NCBI RefSeq assembly: GCF_012985205.1
Contig: NZ_JABEKS010000002.1
Span: 124,001 to 188,000, forward strand
DNA from: Planctomonas sp. JC2975
Lineage (GTDB): Bacteria > Actinomycetota > Actinomycetes > Actinomycetales > Microbacteriaceae
DNA length: 64,000 bases
Reading direction: 5' to 3'
A model generated the notes under the pieces. The model made no database searches and was not told where the DNA came from. It saw only the letters and a list, made by a program, of their open reading frames with translations. This document shows, piece by piece, positions 36,088 through 44,526 of the stretch; position 1 is the first letter of the stretch, and the number at the start of each line of letters is the position of its first letter. The translations under genes and the position numbers were made by a program.

Positions 36088-37653
36088 ATGAAGCTCGAAC
36101 TTCGCGGCATCACCAAGCGATTCGGCTCCCTCACCGCGAATGATCGCATCTCGCTCATCGTCGAGCAGGGAGAGATCCACTGCATCCTCGGTGAGAACGG
36201 TGCCGGCAAGTCCACCCTGATGAACGTGCTCTACGGGCTGCTCGAGGCGGACGAGGGCGAGATTCTGCTCGATGACGTCGTTCAGCACTTCTCCGGACCC
36301 GGCGACGCAATGAAGTCGGGCATCGGAATGGTGCACCAGCACTTCATGCTGATCCCGGTGTTCACGGTGGCGGAGAACGTCATGCTCGGTAATGAAGACA
36401 CCGGATTCGCCGGATTCCTCAACCACGGCGAAGCACGAAAGCGTGTGCGCGAGATCTCGGCACGGTTCGGATTCGACGTCGATCCCGATGCGCTCATCGA
36501 GAATCTGCCAGTCGGTGTGCAGCAGCGGGTGGAGATCATCAAGGCGCTGTCTCGCGACGCCAAGGTGCTCGTCTTCGACGAGCCGACAGCCGTGCTCACG
36601 CCGCAGGAAACCGACGAGCTCATGGCGATCATGAAACAGCTGCGCGATGCCGGTACAGCGATCGTGTTCATCACGCACAAGCTGCGCGAGGTGCGCGAGG
36701 TGGCCGACCGTATCACGGTGATGCGGCTCGGCAAGGTGGTTGGTGAGGCATCCCCGACCGCGAGCAATGCCGAGCTGGCTTCCCTCATGGTGGGTCGCTC
36801 CGTCGAGCTCACCGTGCAGAAAGAACCTGCGACGCCCGGTGAGCCGGCGCTGCAGGTACGCGGGCTCACAGTGATCGACCACATCGGGCAGCTCATCGTC
36901 AACGACGTCGACTTCGACGTCAGAGCCGGCGAGATCCTCGCGATCGCGGGCGTTCAAGGGAACGGCCAGACCGAATTGACCGAGGCGCTCCTCGGTCTGC
37001 AGGACCACGTCGAGGGTGAGATCGTGCTCGATGGCAAGAAGCTGAGCGGCCTCGGGGTCCGCAAGGTTCTGGATGCCGGAGTCGGCTTCATCCCCGAGGA
37101 CCGCAATGAAGACGGTCTGGTCGGAGGATTCTCGATCGCGGAGAATCTCATGCTCGATCGCTCGGACACGGCTCCGTTCGTCAGAGGTGGCAGTCTGCAG
37201 CTGAACTACCGCGCGACGTTCGCCGCCGAGAAGGTCCGCGAATTCGACGTGCGCACGCAGAGCATCGACAGTCAGGTGGGCACACTCTCCGGCGGCAACC
37301 AGCAGAAGGTGGTGCTCGCGCGCGAGCTGAGCCGCGACCTTCGTCTTCTGGTGGCGGCGCAGCCGACCCGCGGTCTCGATGTCGGATCGATCGAGTTCGT
37401 GCACAAGCGCATCGTCGCGGCCCGCGACTCGGGCATCCCGGTGGTCGTCGTCTCGACGGAGCTCGATGAGGTGGACGCCCTCGCCGACCGCATCGCGGTG
37501 ATGTACCGCGGAGGCATCGTGGGTATCGTCCCCGCCGGAACGGACCGCGAGACCCTCGGCATCATGATGGCTGGCGAGAATCCGGATGCGCCTCACGAGC
37601 CCCCGCCCGCCGACCACGAAGCCGGAGCCGACTCGAGAGGAGAGGCCGCGTGA
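36088..37653 (+). CDS. Nucleoside ABC importer ATP-binding protein (tandem ATPase)
   Basis: About 521 residues with two ATPase halves, as in sugar and nucleoside importers (MglA/NupA type). The first half has Walker A 'GENGAGKST', Q-loop 'GMVHQHFMLI' and Walker B 'VLVFDEPTAVL'. Its signature is the unusual 'LPVGVQQRVEI' normal for this group. The second half has a degenerate Walker A ('GVQGNGQTE') and signature 'LSGGNQQKVVLARELS'. The stop overlaps the next start by 4 nt. Confidence 0.92.
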   Translation: MKLELRGITKRFGSLTANDRISLIVEQGEIHCILGENGAGKSTLMNVLYGLLEADEGEILLDDVVQHFSGPGDAMKSGIGMVHQHFMLIPVFTVAENVMLGNEDTGFAGFLNHGEARKRVREISARFGFDVDPDALIENLPVGVQQRVEIIKALSRDAKVLVFDEPTAVLTPQETDELMAIMKQLRDAGTAIVFITHKLREVREVADRITVMRLGKVVGEASPTASNAELASLMVGRSVELTVQKEPATPGEPALQVRGLTVIDHIGQLIVNDVDFDVRAGEILAIAGVQGNGQTELTEALLGLQDHVEGEIVLDGKKLSGLGVRKVLDAGVGFIPEDRNEDGLVGGFSIAENLMLDRSDTAPFVRGGSLQLNYRATFAAEKVREFDVRTQSIDSQVGTLSGGNQQKVVLARELSRDLRLLVAAQPTRGLDVGSIEFVHKRIVAARDSGIPVVVVSTELDEVDALADRIAVMYRGGIVGIVPAGTDRETLGIMMAGENPDAPHEPPPADHEAGADSRGEAA

Positions 37654-39044
37654 GCGACCAAGCGGCCGGCGGGAAGGCCCCTGAAGATGTGACTGACTCA
37701 CCCGCTACTCCGGCCGCGGCCGATGCTTCGTTCGATATCGCGGGCGAAGCGGATGTTGCCGGCGAAGCGGATGTCGCGCTCGAGACGGGCACGCAGGTCG
37801 CCCCCGACGAGCCGGAACCGAACCGCTGGAACGAGGCACTGCGGCAGATCGCCGGCGGAAGTGTCGTCATCTCGATCCTCGCCGTGGTGCTCGCGCTCGT
37901 CGTCGGCGCGATCCTCATCGCTGTGACGGATCCGAGCGTGCAGAAGGCCGCCGGGTACTTCTTCGCCCGTCCCGGTGACACGTTCCAGGCGATCTGGAAC
38001 GTGGTCTCCGGCGCATACAGTTCTCTGTTCCAGGGCGCGATCTACAACTTCGGCCGCCCGACCTTCCTCACTGGCATTCGTCCCTTCATGGACACCTTGA
38101 CGTACGCGACGCCGCTGATCGTGGCCGGTCTCGGTGTTGGTCTCGGCTTCCGCACCGGCATCTTCAACATCGGCGGTCAGGGCCAGATGCTGATCGCCGC
38201 GGCATTCTGCGGCTGGATCGGCTGGTCGTTCGACCTGCCACCGGTGCTGCACCTGGTCGTCGCGATCGTTGCAGGGTTCGTCGGCGGAGCGCTCTGGGCC
38301 GGCATCGCCGGCGTGCTCAAGGCGAGGACCGGCGCGCACGAGGTGATCGTCACCATCATGCTCAACTGGATCGCCTTCTACCTCATCTCCTACCTGCTGC
38401 GTACGCCGGGGGCGCTGCAGCAGCACGGCACGAACAACCCGAAGTCGCCGGCGATCCTCCCGAACGCGATCCTCCCACCGCTGTTCGGACCGCAGTACCA
38501 GCTGCACTGGGGATTCGTGATCGCCGTCGTCGCGACGATCGCCGTGTGGTGGCTGCTGGAGCGATCGAGCCTCGGCTTCAAGTTCCGGGCGGTCGGTGAG
38601 AACCCGCACGCCGCGCGGGTCGCCGGCATCAGCGTGAATTCCGCCATCGTGTGGTCCATGGTCATCGGTGGTGGGCTCGTGGGCCTCGCCGCCGTCGATC
38701 AGGTGCTCGGGACGACGACCGGCGGGTTCGGCTCGTCGATCGACGCTGGCATCGGATTCGACGCCATCACCGTGGCGCTGCTCGGCCGCTCGCGTCCGCT
38801 CGGCATCTTCGTCGCCGGCGTGCTGTTCGGTGCGTTCAAAGCCGGCGGATTCCTCATGCAGGCGGCCAACAGCATCCCGATCGACATCGTGCTCGTTGTG
38901 CAGTCGCTCATCGTCCTGTTCATCGCAGCGCCGCCGCTGGTGCGAGCGATCTTCCGTCTGCCGACCCCCGGCAAGCGTCCGCCCTCGAAGAAGTCGCCGG
39001 CCACGCCGGCATCCGTGGCCCCGAAGGAGGTGGCAGCCAAGTGA
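37650..39044 (+). CDS. Nucleoside ABC importer permease 1
   Basis: A 464-residue BPD_transp_2-type permease with about nine helices after an unusual acidic N-terminal tail of about 60 residues, which includes a short repeat, 'AGEADVAGEADVALE'. 'TYATPLIVAGLGVGLGFRTGIFNIGGQGQM' begins the conserved core (cf. family motif FNIGGQGQ), and 'GENPHAARVAGI' is the ATPase-contact loop. The GTG start and the stop both overlap their neighbours by 4 nt. Confidence 0.9.
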   Translation: MSDQAAGGKAPEDVTDSPATPAAADASFDIAGEADVAGEADVALETGTQVAPDEPEPNRWNEALRQIAGGSVVISILAVVLALVVGAILIAVTDPSVQKAAGYFFARPGDTFQAIWNVVSGAYSSLFQGAIYNFGRPTFLTGIRPFMDTLTYATPLIVAGLGVGLGFRTGIFNIGGQGQMLIAAAFCGWIGWSFDLPPVLHLVVAIVAGFVGGALWAGIAGVLKARTGAHEVIVTIMLNWIAFYLISYLLRTPGALQQHGTNNPKSPAILPNAILPPLFGPQYQLHWGFVIAVVATIAVWWLLERSSLGFKFRAVGENPHAARVAGISVNSAIVWSMVIGGGLVGLAAVDQVLGTTTGGFGSSIDAGIGFDAITVALLGRSRPLGIFVAGVLFGAFKAGGFLMQAANSIPIDIVLVVQSLIVLFIAAPPLVRAIFRLPTPGKRPPSKKSPATPASVAPKEVAAK

Positions 39045-40336
39045 CGACCACCATCGACCACACGATTCCGGATGCCTCGCCGATCGTCCTCGAGAAGACC
39101 GTCGTTCGCAGCTATAAGACGCCGATCATCCTCACGGTCGTCGCCGCGCTGTCGATTGTCCTCTTTGTGATTTTCCGCCGTGGCGGAGACACCACGTTCA
39201 CATTCGCTGGCGGACGCATCGCGCCCAGCCTTCCGCAACTGGTCGTACCCACCACCGCGACGTGCGTGGTCCTGACGATCGTGCTCGTGGTCATGGCTGG
39301 TCTCAGCTGGTGGCTGACGGCGCGCTTCGCGAGGGTTCCACTCTGGTACTCCTCGGTCTTCTCTTTCCTCTTCGTCGTCACGTTTCTCACCTGGGCTGCC
39401 GGCGCGAACTCGCGGCCTCTGCCGATCACCAGCCTGCTGCTCGGAACGGTGAGCCTCAGCGTGCCGTACATCTTCGGCGCACTGGGCGGTGTGATCTCCG
39501 AGCGCAGCGGCGTGGTCAACATCGCGATCGAGGGTCAGCTGCTGGCCGGTGCCTTCCTCGCCGCCGTCGTCGCGAGCATGACGGGATCGGTGTGGCTGGG
39601 ACTGCTGGCGGCACTGATCGCCGGTGTGCTTGTCTCGTTCGTGCTGGCGGCATTCGCCATCAAGTACTACGTCGACCAGGTGATCGTCGGCGTTGTGATC
39701 AATGTGCTGGTACTCGGGCTGACCAACTTCCTGTACAGCCAGGTGCTGTCCAAGGATGCGAGCTTCCTCAACGAGCCGCCATTGCTGCCCGCGGTGCCCA
39801 TCCCCGGGCTCAGCGCCATCCCTGTCATCGGGCCCGTTCTCTTCGACCAGTCGATCATCGTGTATCTGATGTACATCGCTGTGGCCGCTGTCTACATCGG
39901 GCTGTTCCACACGAGATGGGGACTGCGTCTGCGATCGGTGGGCGAGCATCCGCAGGCGGCGGACACGGTAGGCATCAACGTGACGGGAACCCGCTTCTGG
40001 AACGTCTCGCTGGCGGGCGCCATCGTCGGCCTCGGCGGCGCGTACTTCACGCTCGGATCGGTCGGATCGTTCACCGAGGACATGACGGGCGGTCAGGGCT
40101 ATATCGCCCTCGCCGCGGTCATCTTCGGCCGGTGGGATCCGATCAGGGCCACACTTGCCGCCCTTCTCTTCGGCTTCGCCAGCAACCTGCAGTACACGCT
40201 CGCGGCGGTCGGATCCCCTGTGCCCAGCGAGTTCCTGCTGATGCTGCCGTATGTCGTGACGATCCTGGCCGTCGCCGGCTTCGTGGGATACGTACGCGGG
40301 CCCGCGGCATCTGGAAAGCCCTACATCAAGTCGTGA
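39041..40336 (+). CDS. Nucleoside ABC importer permease 2
   Basis: About 431 residues. The GTG at 39041 overlaps the permease 1 stop (GTGA); the longer open frame is spurious. Core motifs are 'ERSGVVNIAIEGQLLAGAF', 'GVVINVLVLGLTNFL', 'GEHPQAADTVGINV' and 'FGRWDPIRATLAALLFGF', as in BmpA-NupABC-type importers. It completes the importer. 113 bp, containing the mini-ORF ladder, separate it from cytidine deaminase. Confidence 0.9.
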   Translation: MTTTIDHTIPDASPIVLEKTVVRSYKTPIILTVVAALSIVLFVIFRRGGDTTFTFAGGRIAPSLPQLVVPTTATCVVLTIVLVVMAGLSWWLTARFARVPLWYSSVFSFLFVVTFLTWAAGANSRPLPITSLLLGTVSLSVPYIFGALGGVISERSGVVNIAIEGQLLAGAFLAAVVASMTGSVWLGLLAALIAGVLVSFVLAAFAIKYYVDQVIVGVVINVLVLGLTNFLYSQVLSKDASFLNEPPLLPAVPIPGLSAIPVIGPVLFDQSIIVYLMYIAVAAVYIGLFHTRWGLRLRSVGEHPQAADTVGINVTGTRFWNVSLAGAIVGLGGAYFTLGSVGSFTEDMTGGQGYIALAAVIFGRWDPIRATLAALLFGFASNLQYTLAAVGSPVPSEFLLMLPYVVTILAVAGFVGYVRGPAASGKPYIKS

Positions 40337-40376
40337 TCCGTGTGCAGTGAAACGGGTGGCGGCCGGACGACGAACC

Positions 40377-40453
40377 ATGACCACAACACGTACCGAGTGA
40401 CTGCAGCCGAGTGACCGGCACCGAGTGACCGAAACCGAGTGACGACAAGATGA
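40377..40453 (+). other. Ladder of five overlapping mini-ORFs leading into cdd (14-bp tandem repeat x4)
   Basis: Four 14-bp repeats (40393-40448, each starting CCGAGTGA) lie before the cdd start. They create a chain of tiny frames, each stop overlapping the next start as GTGA: ATG 40377 (MTTTRTE), GTG 40397 (VTAAE), GTG 40411 (VTGTE), GTG 40425 (VTETE) and GTG 40439 (VTTR). The stop of the last overlaps the cdd ATG at 40450 as ATGA. No ordinary ribosome site is seen before cdd. The arrangement is directly visible; its use in coupling translation is inference. Confidence 0.6.
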
Positions 40454-40875
40454 GCGACGATACGGCGACCTTCTCCGGCGATGTCGACTGGGGTGCGCTT
40501 CGCACCCAGGCCGAGGAAGCGATGAGGCGGGCGTACGTCCCGTACTCGCACTACCCGGTCGGTGCGGCTGCACTCGCAACGGATGGCCGCATCGTCTCGG
40601 GCTGCAACGTGGAGAACGCGAGCTACGGCCTCACCCTCTGCGCCGAGTGCTCGCTCGTCTCCGACCTGCACATGTCGGGCGGCGGCCAACTCGTCGCGTT
40701 CGTTTGCGTGAACGGCGATGGCGACGTCATCATGCCGTGCGGGCGATGCCGTCAACTGCTCTACGAGCACTCAGTCTCGGGGATGCTGCTCGAGACCGTG
40801 TCCGGCATCCGCACGATCGACGAGGTCATCCCTGATGCCTTCGGTCCCAGAGACCTGGAGGCCTTCAGTGGCTGA
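40450..40875 (+). CDS. cdd: Cytidine deaminase
   Basis: A 141-residue homotetrameric-type enzyme converting cytidine or deoxycytidine to the uridine form. The zinc and catalytic motif 'NVENASYGLTLCAECS' (Cys-Ala-Glu) and the second zinc pair in 'MPCGRCRQLL' are intact. Its start is reached through the mini-ORF ladder and its last codons overlap a small ORF (GTG 40868). It acts between import and uridine/thymidine phosphorolysis. Confidence 0.94.
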   Translation: MSDDTATFSGDVDWGALRTQAEEAMRRAYVPYSHYPVGAAALATDGRIVSGCNVENASYGLTLCAECSLVSDLHMSGGGQLVAFVCVNGDGDVIMPCGRCRQLLYEHSVSGMLLETVSGIRTIDEVIPDAFGPRDLEAFSG

Positions 40876-40987
40876 ATGGTTCGACGCAGCGCGCTGGAGC
40901 TGGGAGCAGAGGGCCGGTGGGCCTCTGCCGCGACGCCAGCGCCTCGGCGGCTATGCCGACGAGGAAGGAAGCCGGACTGATGGCTGA
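40868..40987 (+). CDS. Small ORF bridging cdd and thymidine phosphorylase (39 aa)
   Basis: A GTG at 40868 overlaps the cdd stop by 8 nt (GTGGCTGA), and its own stop overlaps the start of the next gene by the same 8 nt (ATGGCTGA). The peptide begins VAEWFDAARW, like the next protein's MAERFDAVDV; about 19 of 22 bases match. It looks like a duplicated gene junction that keeps stop/start coupling. No family is recognised, and it may not matter as a protein. Confidence 0.35.
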   Translation: MAEWFDAARWSWEQRAGGPLPRRQRLGGYADEEGSRTDG

Positions 40988-42263
40988 ACGATTCGACGCA
41001 GTCGACGTCATTCGCGCGAAGCGCGACCACGGGGAGCTGTCCACGCCGGAGATCGACTGGCTGGTCGATGCCTACACGCGCGGATACGTCGCCGACGAGC
41101 AGATGTCCGCGTGGGCGATGGCGGTGCTCCTGAACGGCATGTCACGGCGCGAGATCCGGGACCTGACGCTCGCGATGATCGCCAGCGGCGAGCGGATGAG
41201 CTTCGCCTCCCTCGGCAAGCCGACGGTCGACAAGCACTCGACGGGTGGCGTCGGCGACAAGATCACGCTGCCGCTCGTGCCGCTCGTCGCGTCCTTCGGG
41301 GTCGCCGTGCCGCAGCTGTCAGGGCGCGGCCTCGGTCACACCGGCGGCACGCTCGACAAGCTGGAGAGCATCTCCGGCTGGCGCGCATCCCTGACTGCAG
41401 ACGAGCTCTTCGCGCAGCTTCGCGATGTCGGTGGCGCGATCTGCGCCGCCGGGCCAGGCCTGGCACCCGCGGACAAGAAGCTCTACGCGCTGCGCGACAT
41501 CACCGGAACGGTCGAGGCCATTCCGCTCATCGCGTCGTCCATCATGAGCAAGAAGATCGCGGAGGGGACGAGCGCGCTCGTGCTCGACGTGAAGTTCGGT
41601 TCTGGCGCCTTCATGCGCGATCTCGACAAGGCGCGCGAGCTCGCGCGCACCATGGTGGATCTCGGGCAGGATGCCGGGGTCGCCACCTCCGCGCTGCTCA
41701 CCGACATGAATGCACCACTCGGCCGTGCGATCGGCAACGCGAACGAGGTGCGGGAGTCCGTCGAGGTGCTCGCCGGCGGGGGACCTGCGGACATCGTGGA
41801 ACTCACGGTGGCGCTCGCTCGCGAGATGCTGCGCCTTGTCGGGCAACCGGATGCGGACGTCGAGGAGGCGCTGCGCTCCGGCCGTGCCATGGACAGCTGG
41901 CGCTCGCTGATCCGCGCGCAGGACGGCGATCCTGATGCCCCGCTCCCGCACCCGCGCGAGACCCACACGGTGACGGCACCGCGTTCCGGCGTGGTGTCCC
42001 GACAGGATGCCCTGGCGTTCGGCGTCGCCGCATGGCGGCTCGGGGCCGGAAGGGCGCGGCAGCAGGATCCGGTGCTGCACGCGGCCGGGATCGACCTGCA
42101 CGCCAAGGTGGGCGAGTCCGTCGCTGAGGGCGATCCGCTCTTCACCTTGTCGACGGATGACCCGGTGCGGTTCGAGCGTGCCCTCGATTCCCTCGTCGGC
42201 GCCTGGGACATCGCAGATGCAGCTCCGCCGCGGGCCGGCCTCGTCGTCGAGCGCATCGGCTGA
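40980..42263 (+). CDS. deoA: Thymidine/pyrimidine-nucleoside phosphorylase
   Basis: About 427 residues. The family signature 'KHSTGGVGDKITLPLVPLVASFG' is present, with 'SGRGLGHTGGTLDKLESI' and 'DVKFGSGAFM'. It splits thymidine or (deoxy)uridine into base and pentose-1-phosphate. The ATG at 40980 has AGGAAGG upstream; the frame is open further but the family N-terminus begins here. Downstream of cdd in the salvage order. Confidence 0.94.
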   Translation: MAERFDAVDVIRAKRDHGELSTPEIDWLVDAYTRGYVADEQMSAWAMAVLLNGMSRREIRDLTLAMIASGERMSFASLGKPTVDKHSTGGVGDKITLPLVPLVASFGVAVPQLSGRGLGHTGGTLDKLESISGWRASLTADELFAQLRDVGGAICAAGPGLAPADKKLYALRDITGTVEAIPLIASSIMSKKIAEGTSALVLDVKFGSGAFMRDLDKARELARTMVDLGQDAGVATSALLTDMNAPLGRAIGNANEVRESVEVLAGGGPADIVELTVALAREMLRLVGQPDADVEEALRSGRAMDSWRSLIRAQDGDPDAPLPHPRETHTVTAPRSGVVSRQDALAFGVAAWRLGAGRARQQDPVLHAAGIDLHAKVGESVAEGDPLFTLSTDDPVRFERALDSLVGAWDIADAAPPRAGLVVERIG

Positions 42264-42336
42264 CCGTCGCCGTCAACGAGCGACCGATCGCCAAGATTCG
42301 CTAAGAGGGGCAGCGGCGCGCGGCACTCGCCGCAGA

Positions 42337-42342
42337 TAACCT
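42337..42342 (+). promoter_or_regulatory. -10 box TAACCT, leaderless start
   Basis: TAACCT, then 6 nt, then the ATG of adenosine deaminase at 42349. Confidence 0.6.
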
Positions 42343-42348
42343 TGAGCA

Positions 42349-43491
42349 ATGAGCGCAGAGTCGTCTGGCCCCACGGAGCCTCCCAGTACCACCGCCCACC
42401 TCGTCGACGGAGTCGACGTCCGCGTCCTTCCCAAGGTGTCGCTGCACGACCACCTGGACGGCGGACTCCGACCGCAGACCATCATCGAGCTCGCCGACGA
42501 CATCGGCCTCGACCTGCCTGAGACGAATGCCGACGCGCTCGGCGACTGGTTCTCCACGCAGGCGAACTCCGGATCCCTCGTCGAGTACCTCAAGACGTTC
42601 GATGTGACCACCGCCGTCATGCAGACCAGGGACGGCCTGGCGCGCATCGCACGGGAGTTCGTGCTCGACCTCGCCGCGGACGGCGTCGTGTACGGCGAGA
42701 TCCGCTGGGCGCCCGAGCAGCACCTCGGCAGAGGACTCTCACTCGACCAGGCCGTCGATGCGGTGCAGAGCGGCTTGGAGCAGGGAGTGGCGGATGTGCG
42801 CGCGAACGGCGCGAGCATCCGCGTCGGCCAGCTCGTCACGGCCATGCGCCATGCGGACCGGGCACTGGAGATCGCGGAGCTCGCGGTACGGCACAGGGAT
42901 GCCGGCGTCGTCGGGTTCGACATCGCCGGCGCAGAGGCCGGCTTCCCGCCGAGCAACCACCGCGTCGCGTTCGACTACCTCGCGGAGCAGTACCTCCCGA
43001 CCACGGTGCATGCCGGCGAGGCGGACGGTCTGGCGAGCATCCAGGGCGCGCTGCTCGACGGACGCGCGTTGCGGCTCGGTCACGGCGTGCGGCTTGCCGA
43101 GGACATCACCATCGAGCGCCAGGACGACGAGAACATCTACGTGTCGCTCGGCCGCCTCTCGCAGTGGGTGAAGGATCGTGAGATCACGCTCGAGCTGAGT
43201 CCGTCTTCCAACCTGCAGACCGGGGCGATCGCGGCATGGGGCGACGAGCTCGTCGACCATCCGTTCGACCTGCTCTATCAGCTCGGATTCCGGGTGACGG
43301 TGAACACCGACAACCGGCTCATGAGCAGCACGACGCTGACGCGTGAACTCGGGCTGCTGTCCGAGGCGTTCGGATACGACCTCGATGACCTCGAGACCTT
43401 CCAGCTGAACGCCGCCAGGTCGACGTTCCTCCCTCTGGAGGATCGCGAAGACCTGGCAGAGGCGATCTCGGCCGGTTTCGACGCGGTCTGA
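42349..43491 (+). CDS. add: Adenosine deaminase
   Basis: A 380-residue enzyme that makes inosine from adenosine. The metal site 'KVSLHDHLDGGLRP', 'TTVHAGEADG', 'RLGHGVRL' and 'TLELSPSSNLQTGA' appear in canonical order, with the late 'VTVNTDNRLMSSTTL' holding the metal-binding Asp. It has its own leaderless promoter, so it need not depend on the upstream operon. Confidence 0.95.
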   Translation: MSAESSGPTEPPSTTAHLVDGVDVRVLPKVSLHDHLDGGLRPQTIIELADDIGLDLPETNADALGDWFSTQANSGSLVEYLKTFDVTTAVMQTRDGLARIAREFVLDLAADGVVYGEIRWAPEQHLGRGLSLDQAVDAVQSGLEQGVADVRANGASIRVGQLVTAMRHADRALEIAELAVRHRDAGVVGFDIAGAEAGFPPSNHRVAFDYLAEQYLPTTVHAGEADGLASIQGALLDGRALRLGHGVRLAEDITIERQDDENIYVSLGRLSQWVKDREITLELSPSSNLQTGAIAAWGDELVDHPFDLLYQLGFRVTVNTDNRLMSSTTLTRELGLLSEAFGYDLDDLETFQLNAARSTFLPLEDREDLAEAISAGFDAV

Positions 43492-43511
43492 GGACGCTCG
43501 TACGACGCATC

Positions 43512-43530
43512 AGTGTCCATGGAGGACACT
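43512..43530. terminator. Hairpin between add and the PTS pair
   Basis: AGTGTCC (43512-43518) and GGACACT (43524-43530) form a 7-bp stem with a 5-nt loop, then TTT on the plus strand. It probably ends add transcription; an operator role for the next promoter (43559) is possible. Confidence 0.55.
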
Positions 43531-43558
43531 TTCAGCGAGCCTTGATGAACCGGCGCGA

Positions 43559-43564
43559 TACGCT
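43559..43564 (+). promoter_or_regulatory. -10 box TACGCT, leaderless start
   Basis: TACGCT, then 7 nt, then the ATG of EIIA at 43572. This supports 43572 over the in-frame ATG at 43542. Confidence 0.55.
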
Positions 43565-43571
43565 TGTGATC

Positions 43572-44048
43572 ATGTCGCTTCCGCCGCTGCCCGACTCTGC
43601 CATCGACCTCGGTGTGCACGCGGCGGACTGGCGCGCCGCGGTCCGGTTCGCCGGGTCGGCACTGCGTCGTTCGGGTGCGACTCGTGACAGCTACACCGAG
43701 CGGATGATCCAGGTCATCGACGAGTTCGGCGCGTACATCGTGATCGCCCCCGGACTGGCACTCGCTCACGCTCGCCCCGGTCCCGACGTCCTCGCCGATG
43801 GTCTCTCGGTCGTGACGCTCGCGACTCCGGTGTCCTTCGGGCATCCGCACAACGACCCCGTTCGTGTGGTCGTCGGGCTCGCCGTCGCGACGCCGGATGC
43901 GCACGTCAACTCGGTCGCGGAACTCGCGAACATCTTCAACGACCCAGAGTCGATCCCCGCGCTCGCCGATGCGACGAGCCCGGATGACGTCTGGCGCGTC
44001 ATCGGGGCACCGAATGTGCACGACGACGCGTCGGTGAGCGCTCGATGA
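43572..44048 (+). CDS. PTS EIIA protein (mannitol/fructose/ascorbate type 2)
   Basis: About 158 residues, a single EIIA type-2 domain. The phospho-accepting His is His66 in 'IAPGLALAHARPG', the normal site. Opening 'VHAADWRAAVRFAGSAL' and closing segments match ascorbate/galactitol-type EIIA. The stop overlaps the EIIB start by 4 nt. No EIIC permease lies on either side; the neighbours are nucleoside enzymes, so a regulatory role is possible. Confidence 0.88.
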   Translation: MSLPPLPDSAIDLGVHAADWRAAVRFAGSALRRSGATRDSYTERMIQVIDEFGAYIVIAPGLALAHARPGPDVLADGLSVVTLATPVSFGHPHNDPVRVVVGLAVATPDAHVNSVAELANIFNDPESIPALADATSPDDVWRVIGAPNVHDDASVSAR

Positions 44049-44317
44049 AGATCGTCGCCATCTGCGGGGCAGGCGTCGGCACGTCCGGCATCCTCAAGGT
44101 GAACGCGGAGCGTGTACTCGACCGACTCGGCATCTCGGCCGACGTCAGCGCGACGGATGTCGCCAGCGTCGCGACGACGGGATCTGATGCCCAGGTCATC
44201 CTGACCTCGCCCGAGCTCGTTCCGCGGATCCCGCCGACGAACGCCGACATCGTCGTCATCGACAACTACTTCGACCTCTCGGAGCTGGAGCGCAAGCTCG
44301 AGGACGCCCTCGGCTGA
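44045..44317 (+). CDS. PTS EIIB protein (ascorbate/galactitol type)
   Basis: A 90-residue EIIB with the active-site Cys7 in 'MKIVAICGAGVGTSG', the typical P-loop-like motif. It is co-translated with EIIA by an ATGA overlap. It should accept phosphate from His66 of EIIA and normally pass it to a sugar on EIIC, which is not encoded in this window. Downstream are 22-bp repeats and a convergent mutase gene. Confidence 0.88.
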   Translation: MKIVAICGAGVGTSGILKVNAERVLDRLGISADVSATDVASVATTGSDAQVILTSPELVPRIPPTNADIVVIDNYFDLSELERKLEDALG

Positions 44318-44350
44318 TCCCCTCGAGCCCGCAGCCCTCTGTCGCCGATG

Positions 44351-44482
44351 GTGCCCGTTCCTCCACCCGAGCGTGCCCGTTCCTCCACTCGAAAGTGCGC
44401 GTTTCTCCCAGCGAGGGTGCGCGTTCCCCCGCGCGAGAGTGCCTGTTTCTCCGCGCAAGCGTGCGTTTTCCCGAGTGCGCGT
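44351..44482. repeat. Second array of the 22-bp repeat, five copies plus a degenerate sixth
   Basis: Units at 44351, 44373, 44395, 44417, 44439 and 44461 begin GTGCCCGTTCC, GTGCGCGTTTC or close variants and end CCCGAGC-like, with the 22-bp period of the array at 15222. The copies are more diverged. The array lies between the convergent EIIB and mutase genes, about 45 bp after the mutase stop. Confidence 0.8.
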
Positions 44483-44526
44483 CCTCAGACGCGAAAAGGC
44501 GCCATCGTGGACGGCCGGTTCAGCGA

